Source: Eumeta japonica (taxonomy: Eukaryota > Arthropoda > Insecta > Lepidoptera > Psychidae). From it: 64,000 bases of DNA. Position 1 is the stretch's first letter, and every line of letters begins with the position of its first letter. Positions 49,881 to 61,944 of the stretch are shown piece by piece. Made by a program: the position numbers and the translations under genes. The notes beneath the pieces were generated by a model that saw only the letters and a list, made by a program, of their open reading frames with translations, did not search any database and was not told the DNA's origin. The stretch covers positions 62,001 through 126,000 of the forward strand of contig BGZK01001366.1 of NCBI GenBank assembly GCA_005406025.1, given 5' to 3'.

Positions 49881-50577
49881 TCTATCTGACGCCGGCTACT
49901 TATAGCGTTCTAATCGATTCTTTGAATCTCCATGTCGATTACACCAATAAAAAAACCTCTTGTGTTTTGATTTTCAAATGAGACAAGCCCCTTTTATACG
50001 ATCCCTATATTTTTTTTATCATCACATAGGGAATACGCAACTTTTTTACTTCAGCATTTAATAGAATTATTAATTTTATTATATTACGTAATAACATATG
50101 CAATGATAACGAAGCCGTTACAAATTAAGTAGTGCAATAAAGTCCTAACTAATATTAATGTTTTTCATACACGTGTGCTCATGAAATTATCATTTTATCT
50201 TTTGTAATTTATTTAATGTCAAGAACCATCAACACAGCGCCTACGGTGAAAAAAATTTATAAACACTAAATTAATAAAAATGTGTTATTCAATGTGCAGC
50301 ATACGGTAATCGTGAATATAATACCAGTCATACAAAAGCAGTTGATATAAACAACCCTAAAAGAAATTGCAGTGCGTTTGACATGTGGTGTGTTAGGGGC
50401 GCGGGTTGCGCACGCTCAGCCCCGTTGTCTCACCGAGCTACGTCAGTTCGATTTAAAAATTAGTGAGTGTTTATAAATAAACCAAGGGATTTAATAAATA
50501 TATTATGTTACACGAAATCCTTTTAATTATACATTTCAATGAGGCATCAATTGTCGAATGTCATTCGAATCTATTTT
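49881..50577. other. AT-rich noncoding stretch, nothing recognised
   Basis: Simple AT-rich sequence with one GC patch at 50397-50430. Confidence 0.5.
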
Positions 50578-51290
50578 TAACCGACTTCAAAATTAAAAAG
50601 GAGGAGGTTCTCAATTCGACTGTATTTTTTTATGTTTATTGCCTCAGAACTTTTGACTAGGTAAACCGATTTTGATAATTCTTTTTTATTTAAAAGCTGG
50701 TCCTTCCCGTGTGGTCTCGTTTCAATTTGGTTCAGTTCTAACAATGGCATTCATAAGAAAGTCATATAAATCTTAAATTTGCATTAAGTATGTGCGCGAC
50801 AAATGGACGAATAACTCAATATCACGCCAACCGATTTCGATGATTCTTTTTTATTGCAAAGGATGTACTTCAACAGTAGTTTGATGAGAGTTTGGTTAGG
50901 CTCTGATTATGGAATCTACGACAATGTAACGGAACACTTCAATTTTTAGGAGTAAATTAACGATATTCGGCCGAATCTTCTATAGGTTATCCGTATATTT
51001 AAGTCACCTACCGTAAGGTCGTTATGGTCAATTAATTGTCGTAGTCGAATATGATGATCAATGGAACTCCTTAACGACTTACAGTAAGGGTGCGATTTAT
51101 GAACAGCACGTTTAGTAAGTCCGCCCATATTCAGACAAATTAGTTGATGTACTTCATATTCACTAAAAATCAAAAAAATAAACAAAAATATGAACAAAAA
51201 AAAAACCGACTTCAAAACAAAACCTATTCCAAAACAAACTAATATGCACTAAAAAGTAAAAAAATAATTTCGTATTCTTCTACAACTTAA
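50578..51290 (+). repeat. interspersed repeat(s) with CCGACTTCAAAA ends
   Basis: AACCGACTTCAAAATTAAAA, then GGAGGAGGTTCTCAATTCGA, opens a block whose sequence I know as a common lepidopteran repeat. CCGATTTTGATAATTC and CCGATTTCGATGATTC boxes follow near 50666 and 50830. A second ACCGACTTCAAAACAAAACC lies at about 51205 in the same orientation, so two adjacent or nested copies are likely. Confidence 0.55.
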
Positions 51291-51599
51291 TAATCGACTT
51301 ACTTTTTCTACTCAACAATATGTAGGTACGGTATATGTGTTTACCACACAAAAAGGTGGGTAGGTACCTATCCACTTCAAATTTAACTCAACACATACCT
51401 ATGAACAACAAACAATGATCAAAATATTTTTAGAGTTTTTCTAAGCAAAATGAAATGAAAAATATTAGACTACTTAAAAGTCAATCAAATTATTACGATA
51501 ATATAATGTAGTTACAATTATTATTATTTTTGGAGTTAGTGTCAGTCAAGGAAACAGTACAATATACCTAGCAATAATACACTCATATTATTCTCTACT

Positions 51600-52280
51600 G
51601 AAACGTAATGAAACCGAACCGTTTTTTGGAAAGATTGATGTCTGGTGATGAAAAATGTATCACCTACGATAAGAATATGCGGAAAAGATGATGGTCAAAA
51701 TGCAAGCAAGCTCCACAAATTATACCGCAACTGGGATTAACTCGCAATAAGTTGATGCTATGTGTACGGTGGGATTGGAAAGGCATTATTCATTATGAGC
51801 TTTTACGACTGCGCAAAATCATCAATTCGAATGTCTACTGCAAACAGCTGATGAGACTCAAGCAAGAAGTAGAAAAAAAATGATCAGAATTGATCAACAG
51901 AAAGAGTCTGGTTTTTCACCATGACAACGCCAGACCATACACATCTTTAACTACTAAACAAACACTAAGAGAGTTTAGTTGGAAAGTGTTAATGCATCAT
52001 CTTGACCTTGCACACTCAAATTTTCACCTGTTTCACTCTCTTAGAATACTTTAAGTAGTGTTAGATTATCATCAAGATAACACTGTAAAAATCACTTGTC
52101 GCAGTTTTTTGATCAGAAGTCCCAAAATTTTCCACAGCAATGGGATTATGCCACTATCTGAAAAATGGTAACAAGTTATTGAACAAAATAGCATGCATAT
52201 ATTATTAAATGTAAATAAAATTTGATGAAAAATTTTATTGAATGTGTATACAAAACACGACAAAACTTTTTTCTTCAACC
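51600..52280 (+). mobile_element. mariner element, 5'-truncated
   Basis: The right end reads CGACAAAACTTTTTTCTTCAACC up to 52280, the usual mariner terminal style. The coding part starts abruptly near 51611, inside the catalytic domain, with no helix-turn-helix region and no matching left inverted repeat upstream. The left boundary is therefore a truncation. Confidence 0.8.
51611..52205 (+). pseudogene. mariner transposase, catalytic domain remnant
   Basis: One frame gives FLERLMSGDEKCITYDK (first Asp at 51647-51649), TRNKLMLCVRWDWKGIIHYE, VFHHDNARP (second Asp at 51923-51925) and LDLAHSNFHLF. The last block matches the family pattern SPDLAPSDYHLF, but the third catalytic Asp is Asn (52019-52021). 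Three codons are also missing, so the spacing is 31 instead of 34. In-frame stops are TGA 51689, TGA 51881 and TAA 52052. The tail FHSNGIMPLSEKW follows in the same frame. It cannot make an active enzyme. Confidence 0.9.
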
Positions 52281-53419
52281 GTACGTAACATTTTGATATT
52301 TAATTTTAGTACATCCCGGTTGATGACTGTGTGTTACTTAAAGCTGAAATTTACTGAGAGAATTTTATAATTTTACTTTGTCTTGTAAAAGACGTATTTC
52401 ATTTTATTTTCTGAAATTAATACTTAAATGTATCTGTCGTAACAAAATATGAGGACGCCCTAACCGACCGATTTGTCAGCTCAGTCACTAAAACTCTGTT
52501 TTGCTGCATCGCCTTTGATTCAAAAAAGATCCTATTGGCAAAAGAAAGAAATATTGCGACCGGCCTTCAACAGAAACGAATTCGCGGGTGACCAATATTC
52601 GGAACACACCGATTAAAATGAGACAACGTGATTTTGGAATTCAAGTGGCGTCGGAAGCGGGGCCCCAAATGCGTGCACGGACCGGTTAGATACAAAGTAA
52701 TCGCGTTTTGCATCAGAGCTGCACGACACTGCGACGTTTGAAAACCCATCTGGGTCAATCCGCCTATTTCCTGGAACAGTTGCATTGCACCCGACATCAC
52801 ATTCGATTTTCTTTAAACCGACGATCGTTGGTTGTTGTTTATGATTTAGTAACCAAATATTGTATTCGTTGCACGTAATATTCCAAAAATGGTGTACAAC
52901 CCTATAACCTCATATGCCTTGGCCGTTTAATTCCTAAAATATATTTAGAAAGTCTCCAGTGATTTCTTTTCTTTCAAACATAATTCTTTACAATTTTTTT
53001 CTTTCACGGTTGAAGCAAGTGACGATTAGTATTCCAATGTACGTGCAATAGAAAAAAATCGTAGTCGCGTAGGTACGCTTGTGTTCGATACAGTAGCGTG
53101 CATCCGCGTTTGCTACGTCACAGCCGGACTCATCAGTTTATAATTGCTTTAACCAGTCACAGTAGGACCGAACTCGACAAACATCTTGACCGGTGAAGAT
53201 CAGCAATGTCGTAGACCACGCACTATCACGGAACACCCGTTCACACGTGCCGCCGCTGCTTAACGACGTCCAGCGGTAATCGCAGTTGGGGGCGATGACA
53301 ATTTTTTTTTCTAATTTAGAAACACTACCTAGTATCCTTCTTCACTTTCACCTGCATGAAAGCATATTATTTTCCAAATCTCTTTCTCTTACACCTACCA
53401 TCACGTCGACTTCCAGTTA
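52281..53419. other. noncoding stretch with one unexplained balanced-composition block
   Basis: 52550-52810 has balanced base use and an open minus frame (52567-52800) rich in ordinary residues (AMQLFQEIGGLTQ), without a known motif. It may be an unidentified exon or conserved noncoding DNA. The rest is AT-rich. Confidence 0.35.
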
Positions 53420-54190
53420 CCTGTTCGCGGGCGACAGGCGGCGCGGCGGGCGGTGATCCGGGTGCGCCTTCGTACAAAGAAATTTCGGTGCTCTGTGTAA
53501 CACGAGCCCGCGATAGATTTCGCTCGTGTTTTCGTCGCCCCGGACCGCCTCTGACTGTTTTTAAACGCGGCAATTTCCTTCCCGTTTACCTCCTGCTTTA
53601 TTTTATTTTCATTCGGGGCGTTTCTCTCGTCGAACGCGCGTTCCGTCGAATTCTTCAACCGAATCTGTTTTCGATGAATAAATTACGGCCCCTAGGAACC
53701 GGCGCGATCGCAGACGCGTGTACGTAAAACCGCCTAAAATAAGTCCCACCCGCGCCGACACTCCGCGCGGTATGCTAAAAGGAAAAGTATCACGAGAGGC
53801 GCGAACGGCGCCGATAAAAATGAAACTTCCGTCCGTATCTCCGGCGAAAAAAAGATGATTGAAACAAACCCTCGACAACTTTCGGGAAACACGTCCCGCC
53901 CCGTAAGTGTATTAAACGGCGGAACTTTGACAAACTGAAATAATATAAATACTTCGAATAATAAAAATCCGTGAAAAAAAAATATCCCCCGAAAGGGAAG
54001 TAATATTGAAAGGAGGAAGTTTTTAGAAGACAACAGCCAGAAAGTTTGACGGCCGGCGGGCGAGGGCGGGCGGGGGCCTCGGGGACGCCGCGAAAAGTCC
54101 GAAGGCGTCGAGGAAACCGCCCCGCGCCGCTGGACGTCGGCGGCCGCGCTCTGAGCGCGGGGCCGGGTTTGAGAGCTGGCCAGGGCGCGT
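53420..54190. other. GC-rich island pair
   Basis: GC-rich blocks at 53430-53560, 53690-53800 and 54045-54185 include GGCGGCGCGGCGGGCGG-like and GGCGGGCGAGGGCGGGCGGG runs. Frames up to 158 codons exist on the minus strand but lack motifs and run across the composition change. Candidate CpG-rich regulatory DNA. Confidence 0.3.
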
Positions 54191-57100
54191 AAGTTTTGTT
54201 CAGAAAACATTTATTTACAGAACAGTGTTACGTTTACAATTATAGTTGTAAATGTTATGCCAAACTCGAATAAATAGCATTATAAAAATTAAAATAAATC
54301 AGATACATAGATTCGAAATTATAAACCCGTTTTAATGTCATAGCGACGTAAATTTTAACTATTGAATGAAGTGATCGTTCGAAGAGTCTTTTAGGATCGA
54401 TTAAATATAATAAGGTTTTCAACGTTTCAAAATACTTCTAAATTGACTTGTCTAAAAAATACATTTTTTTGTGTAAAAAATGTATGTGGTTATGTAGCGA
54501 AAAACAGTTAAAATACTGTTCTATATGTTTCTACATTTATAAAAATTATAGGAGGTACACCATATGCATATCCAAATCGTACTTAGCAACATTAAGATAA
54601 AATTATTTATCGTTCCTCGACATTAAAGCACGCACGTCGTTTTAATCCACGAATACTTGAACAATCACTTCTGTCTTTCCATCTATCAGCTGATCTTCTT
54701 CAAAAACATTTGAAAAAGAAATCTAAAAATTAGTAGAAATGTAAAAATTGACGGTCTGATCACAGTATTATAATTTTATGTCTAATAACATTTTTATTTT
54801 GCCTCGTTCTGAGAAGCGAAAAAAACCTTCATTTTTTTATTGTCCTGTATGCAGGTAGCACAGAATCGTGTGTTTATCAAAAACATAAAAATTTTCTTAT
54901 ATTAACAAAAAAATAAAATTCATTAGTTTCTTAGTCTTGCCATCACAACCTGCAGCTGCACTCAAACACAATTTTTGCTATTTTTAAATATTCTTCATTA
55001 TAAGTGAATAGAAGGAGAATTAACACAAATGTTTCAGGTTTACAATATTTCTTTTTACTATAAATATAAATTGTAATATATAAACTGTAAAATATGAAAA
55101 AGTTACACCTGAAATTCATTTCGTTATAATGTGACATTGAGTTATATCTAGGAATGAGACCTGTAATAAAATTTGATTTCATATATAAATTGTCGTACAA
55201 AAGATAGCTTCAATTCGAGTTATTTCCCAATCTCATAGCTATTCATCTGATACTATCCATCTGGTCTTTGAATAGTTACACCTTCATTCCACTCACTACT
55301 TTTTCGCTATACTTCTCTAGCCGTCAACCTGTTTTAGTCTATTTCATAATTTACTCCGTATCGTTTCTCGGTACTAGTACGTCGATATTTTTTTGCTGTC
55401 TATCGTCAAGGGCCTCTAACTTTTCACGTAGGCCCTTTTTTTTTCAACGAACCGCGATTTTCGGGCACCGGTTTATCGGTCGGCCCGGGTCGTATCTCAG
55501 ATTTCCCATGTTACACTTCGATAAAGAGCGTGAAGTGTGTTTGTACAGGAATTCGGTTGTGCTATTGCGACACACGCATGATTTACTGTTGGCGGCGCTC
55601 GGCTATTTATAGGTGTCGCCGGCGTAAGTCGTCACGTTCCACAGCGAATTATCTATAATAATATGTACGTTAATTTAAAACAGATGATCGCATCGAGAAA
55701 TCCGTCAATCCGATGTATTTATTCGGTTCTTTGATTTATAAATAAATATGTCGATAGATCTCAATGGATCAATGTCATTCTGCTTTCAAAACAAGTTGAC
55801 ATTATTAAATTTCAAAACAAGTTTGTTAGTCGATTTCATCTTTTATTTCGAAATAACATAAGTTCGCGCCTATTTTTTTAAGAGTAGTGGAAGGAGGTCG
55901 TATCTTTTTTCCTTTGTACGATATTTTAGTACCTTTTTCTTCTCTGATATTCGCCAACTGCCTTACGTAATGTATCGATTTCGGAGCTTAAAATTTAGTT
56001 CTTTTTTAATACTTGTGCCACTATTGTTCTAAGACGTTCCTCGACGATCCTATCATCAATCCAGATTATGCTTTTTTCTTTGAAGCATTACGAAAATTAG
56101 CCACTACAAAATGAATTTTCTCCATGTTTCAATCTATCTTTATTTCAACAACGCAGTTTATTGCGTCAATTTTCATTAAAAGAAGCCTAATTAACCCAAT
56201 TAGTTAAAGTTAGTTTAAAATACAAAAAAAAACCGTCCTCTAGGCATAATCTTTAATGTATCAGTAGATAGATGAATAAAAATCCAGGGTATGATTGTGA
56301 TAGAATTACAGCTCTTACAAGCACACAAACCTCGACCGCTCGGGCGCCGAGCGAGAGCGCGAGGCTCCCTCTTAAAATCCGTTTTGATAGTTACATTTCC
56401 GATGAGCATTTGTCATTTCTCTCATGGCACCAACGTCGGAGTACAACATCCACTAATAATAGCTCCCCTAAACCCATGGATACCCTTTAAGAAATCGTCG
56501 CCGCTAATAGAATCCGGACAGACAGACAGTCGGACCATCCATCACGCTACCCCCGATGTATTATTTATGGGGCACCCGGGGAAGTATTCCGCGTAACGCG
56601 AGCCGCCGCTAATCTTTCAATATCTGCGTTCTTAGATGAAATTCTTGCTCGGCTTTCGTTGGGGGCAGTAATTGTAGGATTTGTTTACTTTGGATTAATG
56701 TACGGACGGGGCATGGGGTGGTAATGGCGCCGCGTTAAGTGCTGCGCGTCCCGGTCGGCCCCCGCAAAGGGTTGCCAGCGAAAAACTACAGAGTTCACGT
56801 GCCGAAAACACCTACATACCTATATATTATTATCTTTGGAATGCTTTGAGGTTCCACTAAGTATCGACGGTGTTTTTTTTTTATTTATTAAAGTAAATAT
56901 TTTGTAGAAGGTTTACATCTGACTATTATGAACATAATAAGCTGATATTTTTAAAATTTTATAGTCATGTAGTACATTTCTAAAAGTCACGTAATGTAAT
57001 AATCGGGACGTATATCGTTGAAATGTTTTTTTACTGAGATAATCTTTGCAATGTTATATAAAACCCGTTTCAATCATTTAACTATACCAAAAAAAAAATA

Positions 57101-57526
57101 ATTTTGGAGTTACCTTTCTAGAAATTATTTTATAAATTATGCAAGAAATATGTTTTACAAAAATATAATACAGCATTCGTTTATCTAAAGCGATTCTTAG
57201 CGTCCTTTTATTTCTAGAGTGTTCCAAATACATAGATACACGCCGAATCCTAGCAGACGGCCGTAAGCCGGGGCGTTTCTATAAATACCCGTACATTACT
57301 TAGAGGCAGATGGGAAAAAATGCGACGGGCCGAGAATAGATCCCTGAGGGACCCCTTATTCCGAAACAAGAGTACGCCGTTGTCTTTGAGTGTAGGATGT
57401 GCGCACGCGTGGGCCAACTTCGTTACAAAGAATCCGTTTTATTGCGATTAATAACGTTTTTAAGTGCAACTGTAATTGTTATTCCTAGCCGATTTAAGAA
57501 CAATTATAATTTATACACGAATATTA
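54191..57526. other. noncoding stretch, mostly AT-rich
   Basis: No gene recognised. 56480-56790 is more balanced (CCATCCATCACGCTACCCCC and following) and could be conserved noncoding DNA. The 114-codon frame at 55268 has no family motif. Confidence 0.45.
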
Positions 57527-57900
57527 CAGTGAAACCTGTTGAACTTAGCTCTTGAAATATGAGAAACCTCTATTATTGATAATTACAATGAGATTCCGAC
57601 ACTTTTGCATTGATATACCTCTGTCACTGGTAATATTGAGACCTTGTTAACTGAGATTAGATTTCATATGTTTTTCGATGTCTACCTCTATTATTGGGAT
57701 TTCGTAGCTCAATAACTCGTATGAGACAATTCATCAGGTTTAGATAAGTTGTGACGTTTGTTTACAGTCTGATTTCTTCCAACATAAAATATGCATTTTT
57801 TTACATACGTATCTACATATATACTATTTCAACCTCTTTATATGATAAATATACATTTCGAACTTTTACAGTGGGACCCTCTCTAACTAAGACAACTGTC
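57527..57900 (+). repeat. degenerate repeat with pogo-like CAGTGAAACCTCT words
   Basis: CAGTGAAACCTGTTGAACTT (57527) and CAGTGGGACCCTCTCTAACT (57869) bracket further ACCTCTATTATTG / ACCTCTGTCACTGG / ACCTTGTTAACTGAG words at 57566, 57617, 57641 and 57684. CAGT.RAACCTCTCTAA ends are typical of pogo-type elements. Here they recur irregularly in one orientation, so this is at best a decayed, internally repeated element. Confidence 0.35.
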
Positions 57901-59509
57901 ATGTTAACCTGCCTTTTTGGAAAACTGTGTAAATGAAAAACTTCTATAAATTATAAATAATTCTAGATTTCTTGAGATCCCAATCAAACAGGTTTCTCTG
58001 TATACTTAAAATAATATTAAGTAACCGTACAGTGATATTTTAACGATAAATGAAAACAAACTCTCTGCACGTCCGGGACGACTCGAGACCTTTGTAAAGA
58101 TCCGGCGTATTGCGCCCGCTTCAAGACTAGGCTGTGACTCATTATGGCGGTGCGAGCTGTTATAAGAAATGGTTTTTTTTTATTTGGCGCATAGGCGTAT
58201 GAAAAAGCACATAACATATACTCTTCAAAATGTTACAGAAGCATGAGCGACAGAAACATAAACTACGTACGGCATCTACGCAAAGATATAAACGCAAAGG
58301 TAAATATTCTGATTTAAGAAAATAAATAACAACGAATTGCCACTTATGTAAAACTAAAGACAGCAGTTAAATAGTGGGAACATATAGGTTAAGGCGCTGG
58401 TCTACTGATTATAAATAAAATGGTTGACAAGCACTACGTTAACAGATACTGTATTGAAAACACATCTTATTTGTTTTTCAATGTGTTATTACCGGGTACG
58501 ACCGATACAGTGCATTTCATCTCCAGCGTGAGATACACTATTTTTAGATCGATACAAAGAAAATCGAAAAACGGCATGTACCCGATTTCATGAAAAAGGA
58601 CATCCATATAAATATATGTAAATAGCATTGAAAATATAAGTAGTAACTCCATTGTCATTATTACAACCCAACAGCAAACATCACGTTACTTCAGCCGCCA
58701 TACCCACCTACGTGGGGAGCTGCCGCGACGCGACGTCCACACCAATAACAAACAACCTTTTCGTTAACTTGATCACATACGTGTGCCCCGGCTGCCTATT
58801 GACAAATCGATATCCAATTGTACTTTACTATTCAAATGCTAAACAAGTATGGTTCACACAAAATTTGACCATTACGTAAATTGGGCAATGACACAAAAGC
58901 GCAACAATTAAAAAGCAACGAAATGAATATTCTATTGTGTATGGTGTTATTTCGCGCAAATTCATGTCTCAGGCGAATAGAATGAAACTTTATTTTTTTC
59001 ATATTATATTTTTATTCTTCTATCCAAATCAATGGTTGAGAATTGGAAGCATCATTTTGAAATGAGAATCCGACGGTCTATATGCGATTTTCGTGTTAGT
59101 CGTCGGAGCGCGGTCGAGCATCGAATCGCCACTGGAATGGAACCAATTACCGCGCCTCCATCACCCCCATCGTGACACTTTGGGGTGACTTTTGAGCCCG
59201 CCTGACTATGACAGATCGGTTTTCAGTGAGTCGTTAACGTATGCCGAATAACCAACTACGGGCTGATAACTCGAAAGGTTTAGTACACTACAGAAATATT
59301 CACTACTTACGTCGTGTTTTTACGAAATCGAGTGCTGCAAAAAAATACTCGGTTCAGATAAGCATGCTACGGTACCACAACACTAACGTGACGTGTTGAA
59401 GTTTTCCTCGAGTGTGTAGATAACACAGAGATTACGAAAGATAATTTTTTTTTCAAGTGGCCGAGTACGAACCCTCTAAAAAAATTGCTCTGAGAATTCC
59501 GAGTAGAGA
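57901..59509. other. AT-rich noncoding stretch, nothing recognised
   Basis: Short frames only. 59095-59260 is more balanced but shows no coding or repeat signature. Confidence 0.45.
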
Positions 59510-59760
59510 CGCAGAACAAGGCGACACGCCGGCCGGCGACACGGGCGCTAATTACCATCGGCGCGGCGGCCGCTTCACGCTGGAAACTATTAGCGGTAAT
59601 CGAACGCATGAATGTAAATTCGACGCATGATTTAAGCGCGCAGGTAATGGCCGGAATGGAAATGGAACCGCGCCCGACATCCAGCTCATTAGCGGGCGTC
59701 ATAACGCGCGCCGTAAATCAGCGCGCCCGCCCGCCCGCCCCCGCCCGCCGATGATTGTCT
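59510..59760. promoter_or_regulatory. candidate regulatory block: ATTA cores in GC-rich DNA
   Basis: Five homeobox cores lie within about 145 bp of otherwise GC-rich sequence: TAATTA 59549-59554, ATTA 59589-59592, TAAT 59597-59600, TAAT 59645-59648 and ATTA 59688-59691. A CCCGCCCGCC run follows at 59725-59750. Function is inferred from this density. Confidence 0.35.
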
Positions 59761-60900
59761 TTCTTTTAATGTTGAAACCGCGTCGACGAGGCCGATGCAC
59801 TCGAAAATCTCTAATAAATGTTCCTTATTATTCTCATTTTGGTGGACTTATACCACGGCCGCCGCGCGCGGGCCCGTGCAAGCGAGTAGCCGGCTCCAAA
59901 TAACCGCGGTGTCTCACCGAGCTGCGCGTGCACAGTATTTTACGACAAAATATTTGTTCAACTCGAGCACGACGCGACCGAACGCTCGCCCGCTGCAATA
60001 GCCCCGCCGTTGCCGTCGCGTTAACGGCGCTAGCACGGATTCGCCCGAACAAAGAGTGTCGGTCGGGGCGCGCGCCGCGCTATCTATAGAGTCGCAGCGG
60101 CGCGCGTTCGCCTTTCCCAATTTGGCACGTATCGGCGGCGTAATAATCCCACATCGCGGAGCCGCCGCACCGCTTGTGACTCATCGTTTACTTTGTCTGC
60201 GTCTCGTCGGCGGCGACTCGTGCGCCGACGCCGGCGCGGGACCGCGGTCGAGTTCTGAATCGTCCAATCGACGGCACGCACTTATCGGCTATCGCCCGCA
60301 TGCGTTCTCAGCGCAATTAACGTGTCATCCGTTCAAGAAAACAATTGACGCGATCTACGTTCGGTTCGTTCAACTCCTCGGTCGGGGGCGCTCGGGCGTC
60401 CTCGAGCGCCGTCGGTTGGCAATAGGCCTAATCGACGCGAGTACGCCGGCGCATATATCTCGACGCCGTCAACGCGGCTCGTTCTCCGGCCGGCCGAGAA
60501 TGCCCGCCGAGTGACGGGGTGACCGCCGCCGCTGACGCCTGACAAATTGTCCGGGCGTCCCGCGCGGCGCTCACCTGCGGCCACTCTCTCGGATGAGCCG
60601 TGAACATCCATCGGAGCTTCGGCCGTCGTCGCCAATCAATCTTTCGATTCCTTATTCCACAAAAGTGAGCTTTTCTGACGACGGACACCTTCTCGACGGC
60701 CGGCCATCAAAATTCACTACGACATTTAAAAAGACCGGTAACGGAAGCCGATTTCGATTAAGAGCTAAGTTAATTTGTGAGCGTAGGCCGAGCGGGTGAG
60801 CGGCGCCGGACGAGCGAGGCGGCCGCTAACGAAGCGCGGTGTCGGTTTCGCGGCTCCGGTTGCTCTCGTTAGCGCCGCCGCCGCAGTTGGTGTCGCCTAC
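59761..60900. other. large GC-rich, CpG-dense island
   Basis: About 1.1 kb with very many CG dinucleotides, the longest such stretch in the window. The 152-codon plus frame (60056-60514) and several overlapping frames on both strands are explained by the lack of AT-rich stop codons. No domain motif was seen. It could contain a promoter or CpG-rich enhancer; no core promoter was identified. Confidence 0.4.
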
Positions 60901-61229
60901 TTTACATGAGCTTTATTTTTTAAGCGTAAAATAAAACTCCATGATAAAATATGTTCTGTCTGCCGAGATCTTTTGTTTATAAAATCGAAAATATACCCAT
61001 TGTTTTGTGTAACTATATAAACGTACAAAAATCCATGGTAAGTCATTTGTCTAAATCATGCCGATGACGAACTTAAACACTGAGAATTCAATAGACCAGC
61101 TTTTTTTGGTCCCACAAGCGCAGAAAGGCGTTCCTCGCGACAAAAAGCGACGACGCTTTCCGATAGCCAAAAACGCCTAATTAGCGACTAAAAAATAATT
61201 AAAGACAGACTAATAATATCCAGCGGCTC
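60901..61229. other. noncoding spacer, nothing recognised
   Basis: AT-rich spacer between two GC islands, with short frames only. Confidence 0.5.
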
Positions 61230-61850
61230 ACAAAAAGCTATCGGCGGCCGGATTTCGCTCGTCGTATTTTCGAAATCGGGGAGCGGCCATCTCGAAAGCG
61301 TCTCTGAGGATTCCATCGCGGAGCGGCTCGAAACGGCGGCACGCGGCGGAGCCCAAAGGCAACATTAAACTTTAAAACGCGAGAGACAAAGTTGGGATTC
61401 CTGCAATGGTCGGCGGGCGCGTCGCGCGCCTCGCGCCGGCGCCGCCGCGTGTGACGGCGTGTCGCGGCGCGCGGGCGCATGTGGCGCGTCACACGAGCCA
61501 ATTATTCCGCGGATCGATGCCGCCAATACTTTATTACGGCTTATTAAAATGCAAGACCGCGTTCCGGTCACTAATTTATCTGTGGCGCGCATCGTCGCCA
61601 CAGAACGCGTTTACACGAGGCGCGCGTACGATGCCGATTTGAATTTGGCCGGAGACGCGGCGCGATCCGCGATTCCCGGCTCGTCCGTTACGAACATTAC
61701 TTTATTACCGGCGGACGTGCTACGGCCGTGTGCAGCGGCCGAGCCGAAGGGCCCCGGCGAACGACACCGCGGTGCGGGCGAAACGCCTCAGACACCGCCG
61801 GCGCCAGGACGACGTGCGGCGGCCTAACGAATACAACACACGTACCTACC
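61230..61850. other. second GC-rich island
   Basis: CpG-dense DNA with CGCCGGCGCCGCCGCGTGTGACG-like runs near 61434, and ACTTTATTACGG and ACTTTATTACCGG about 170 bp apart (about 61527 and 61698). Overlapping frames on both strands lack motifs. Confidence 0.35.
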
Positions 61851-61903
61851 GATCGACGCGTACTCGTCGAATTAAGCGTATGTGAATTAAGCTTATTGTC
61901 CTT

Positions 61904-61944
61904 ATTTCCGACTGCCTACACTGGTATTATAGGCAGTCGGAAAT
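61904..61944. repeat. perfect hairpin, 15-bp stem, 11-nt loop
   Basis: ATTTCCGACTGCCTA (61904-61918) is followed after 11 nt by its exact inverse (61930-61944). It lies just at the edge of the GC island. Confidence 0.92.

Noticed and set aside
52072..52278. 68-codon minus frame
   Set aside because: It is the antisense shadow of the mariner C-terminus and right end.
53734..54210. 158-codon minus frame
   Set aside because: It runs across an abrupt change from GC-rich to AT-rich DNA with no motif, and competing frames exist on both strands.
60056..60514. 152-codon plus frame in the 60-kb GC island
   Set aside because: Several overlapping frames of similar length exist on both strands, as expected where stop codons are rare. 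No domain motif or splice signal was found.
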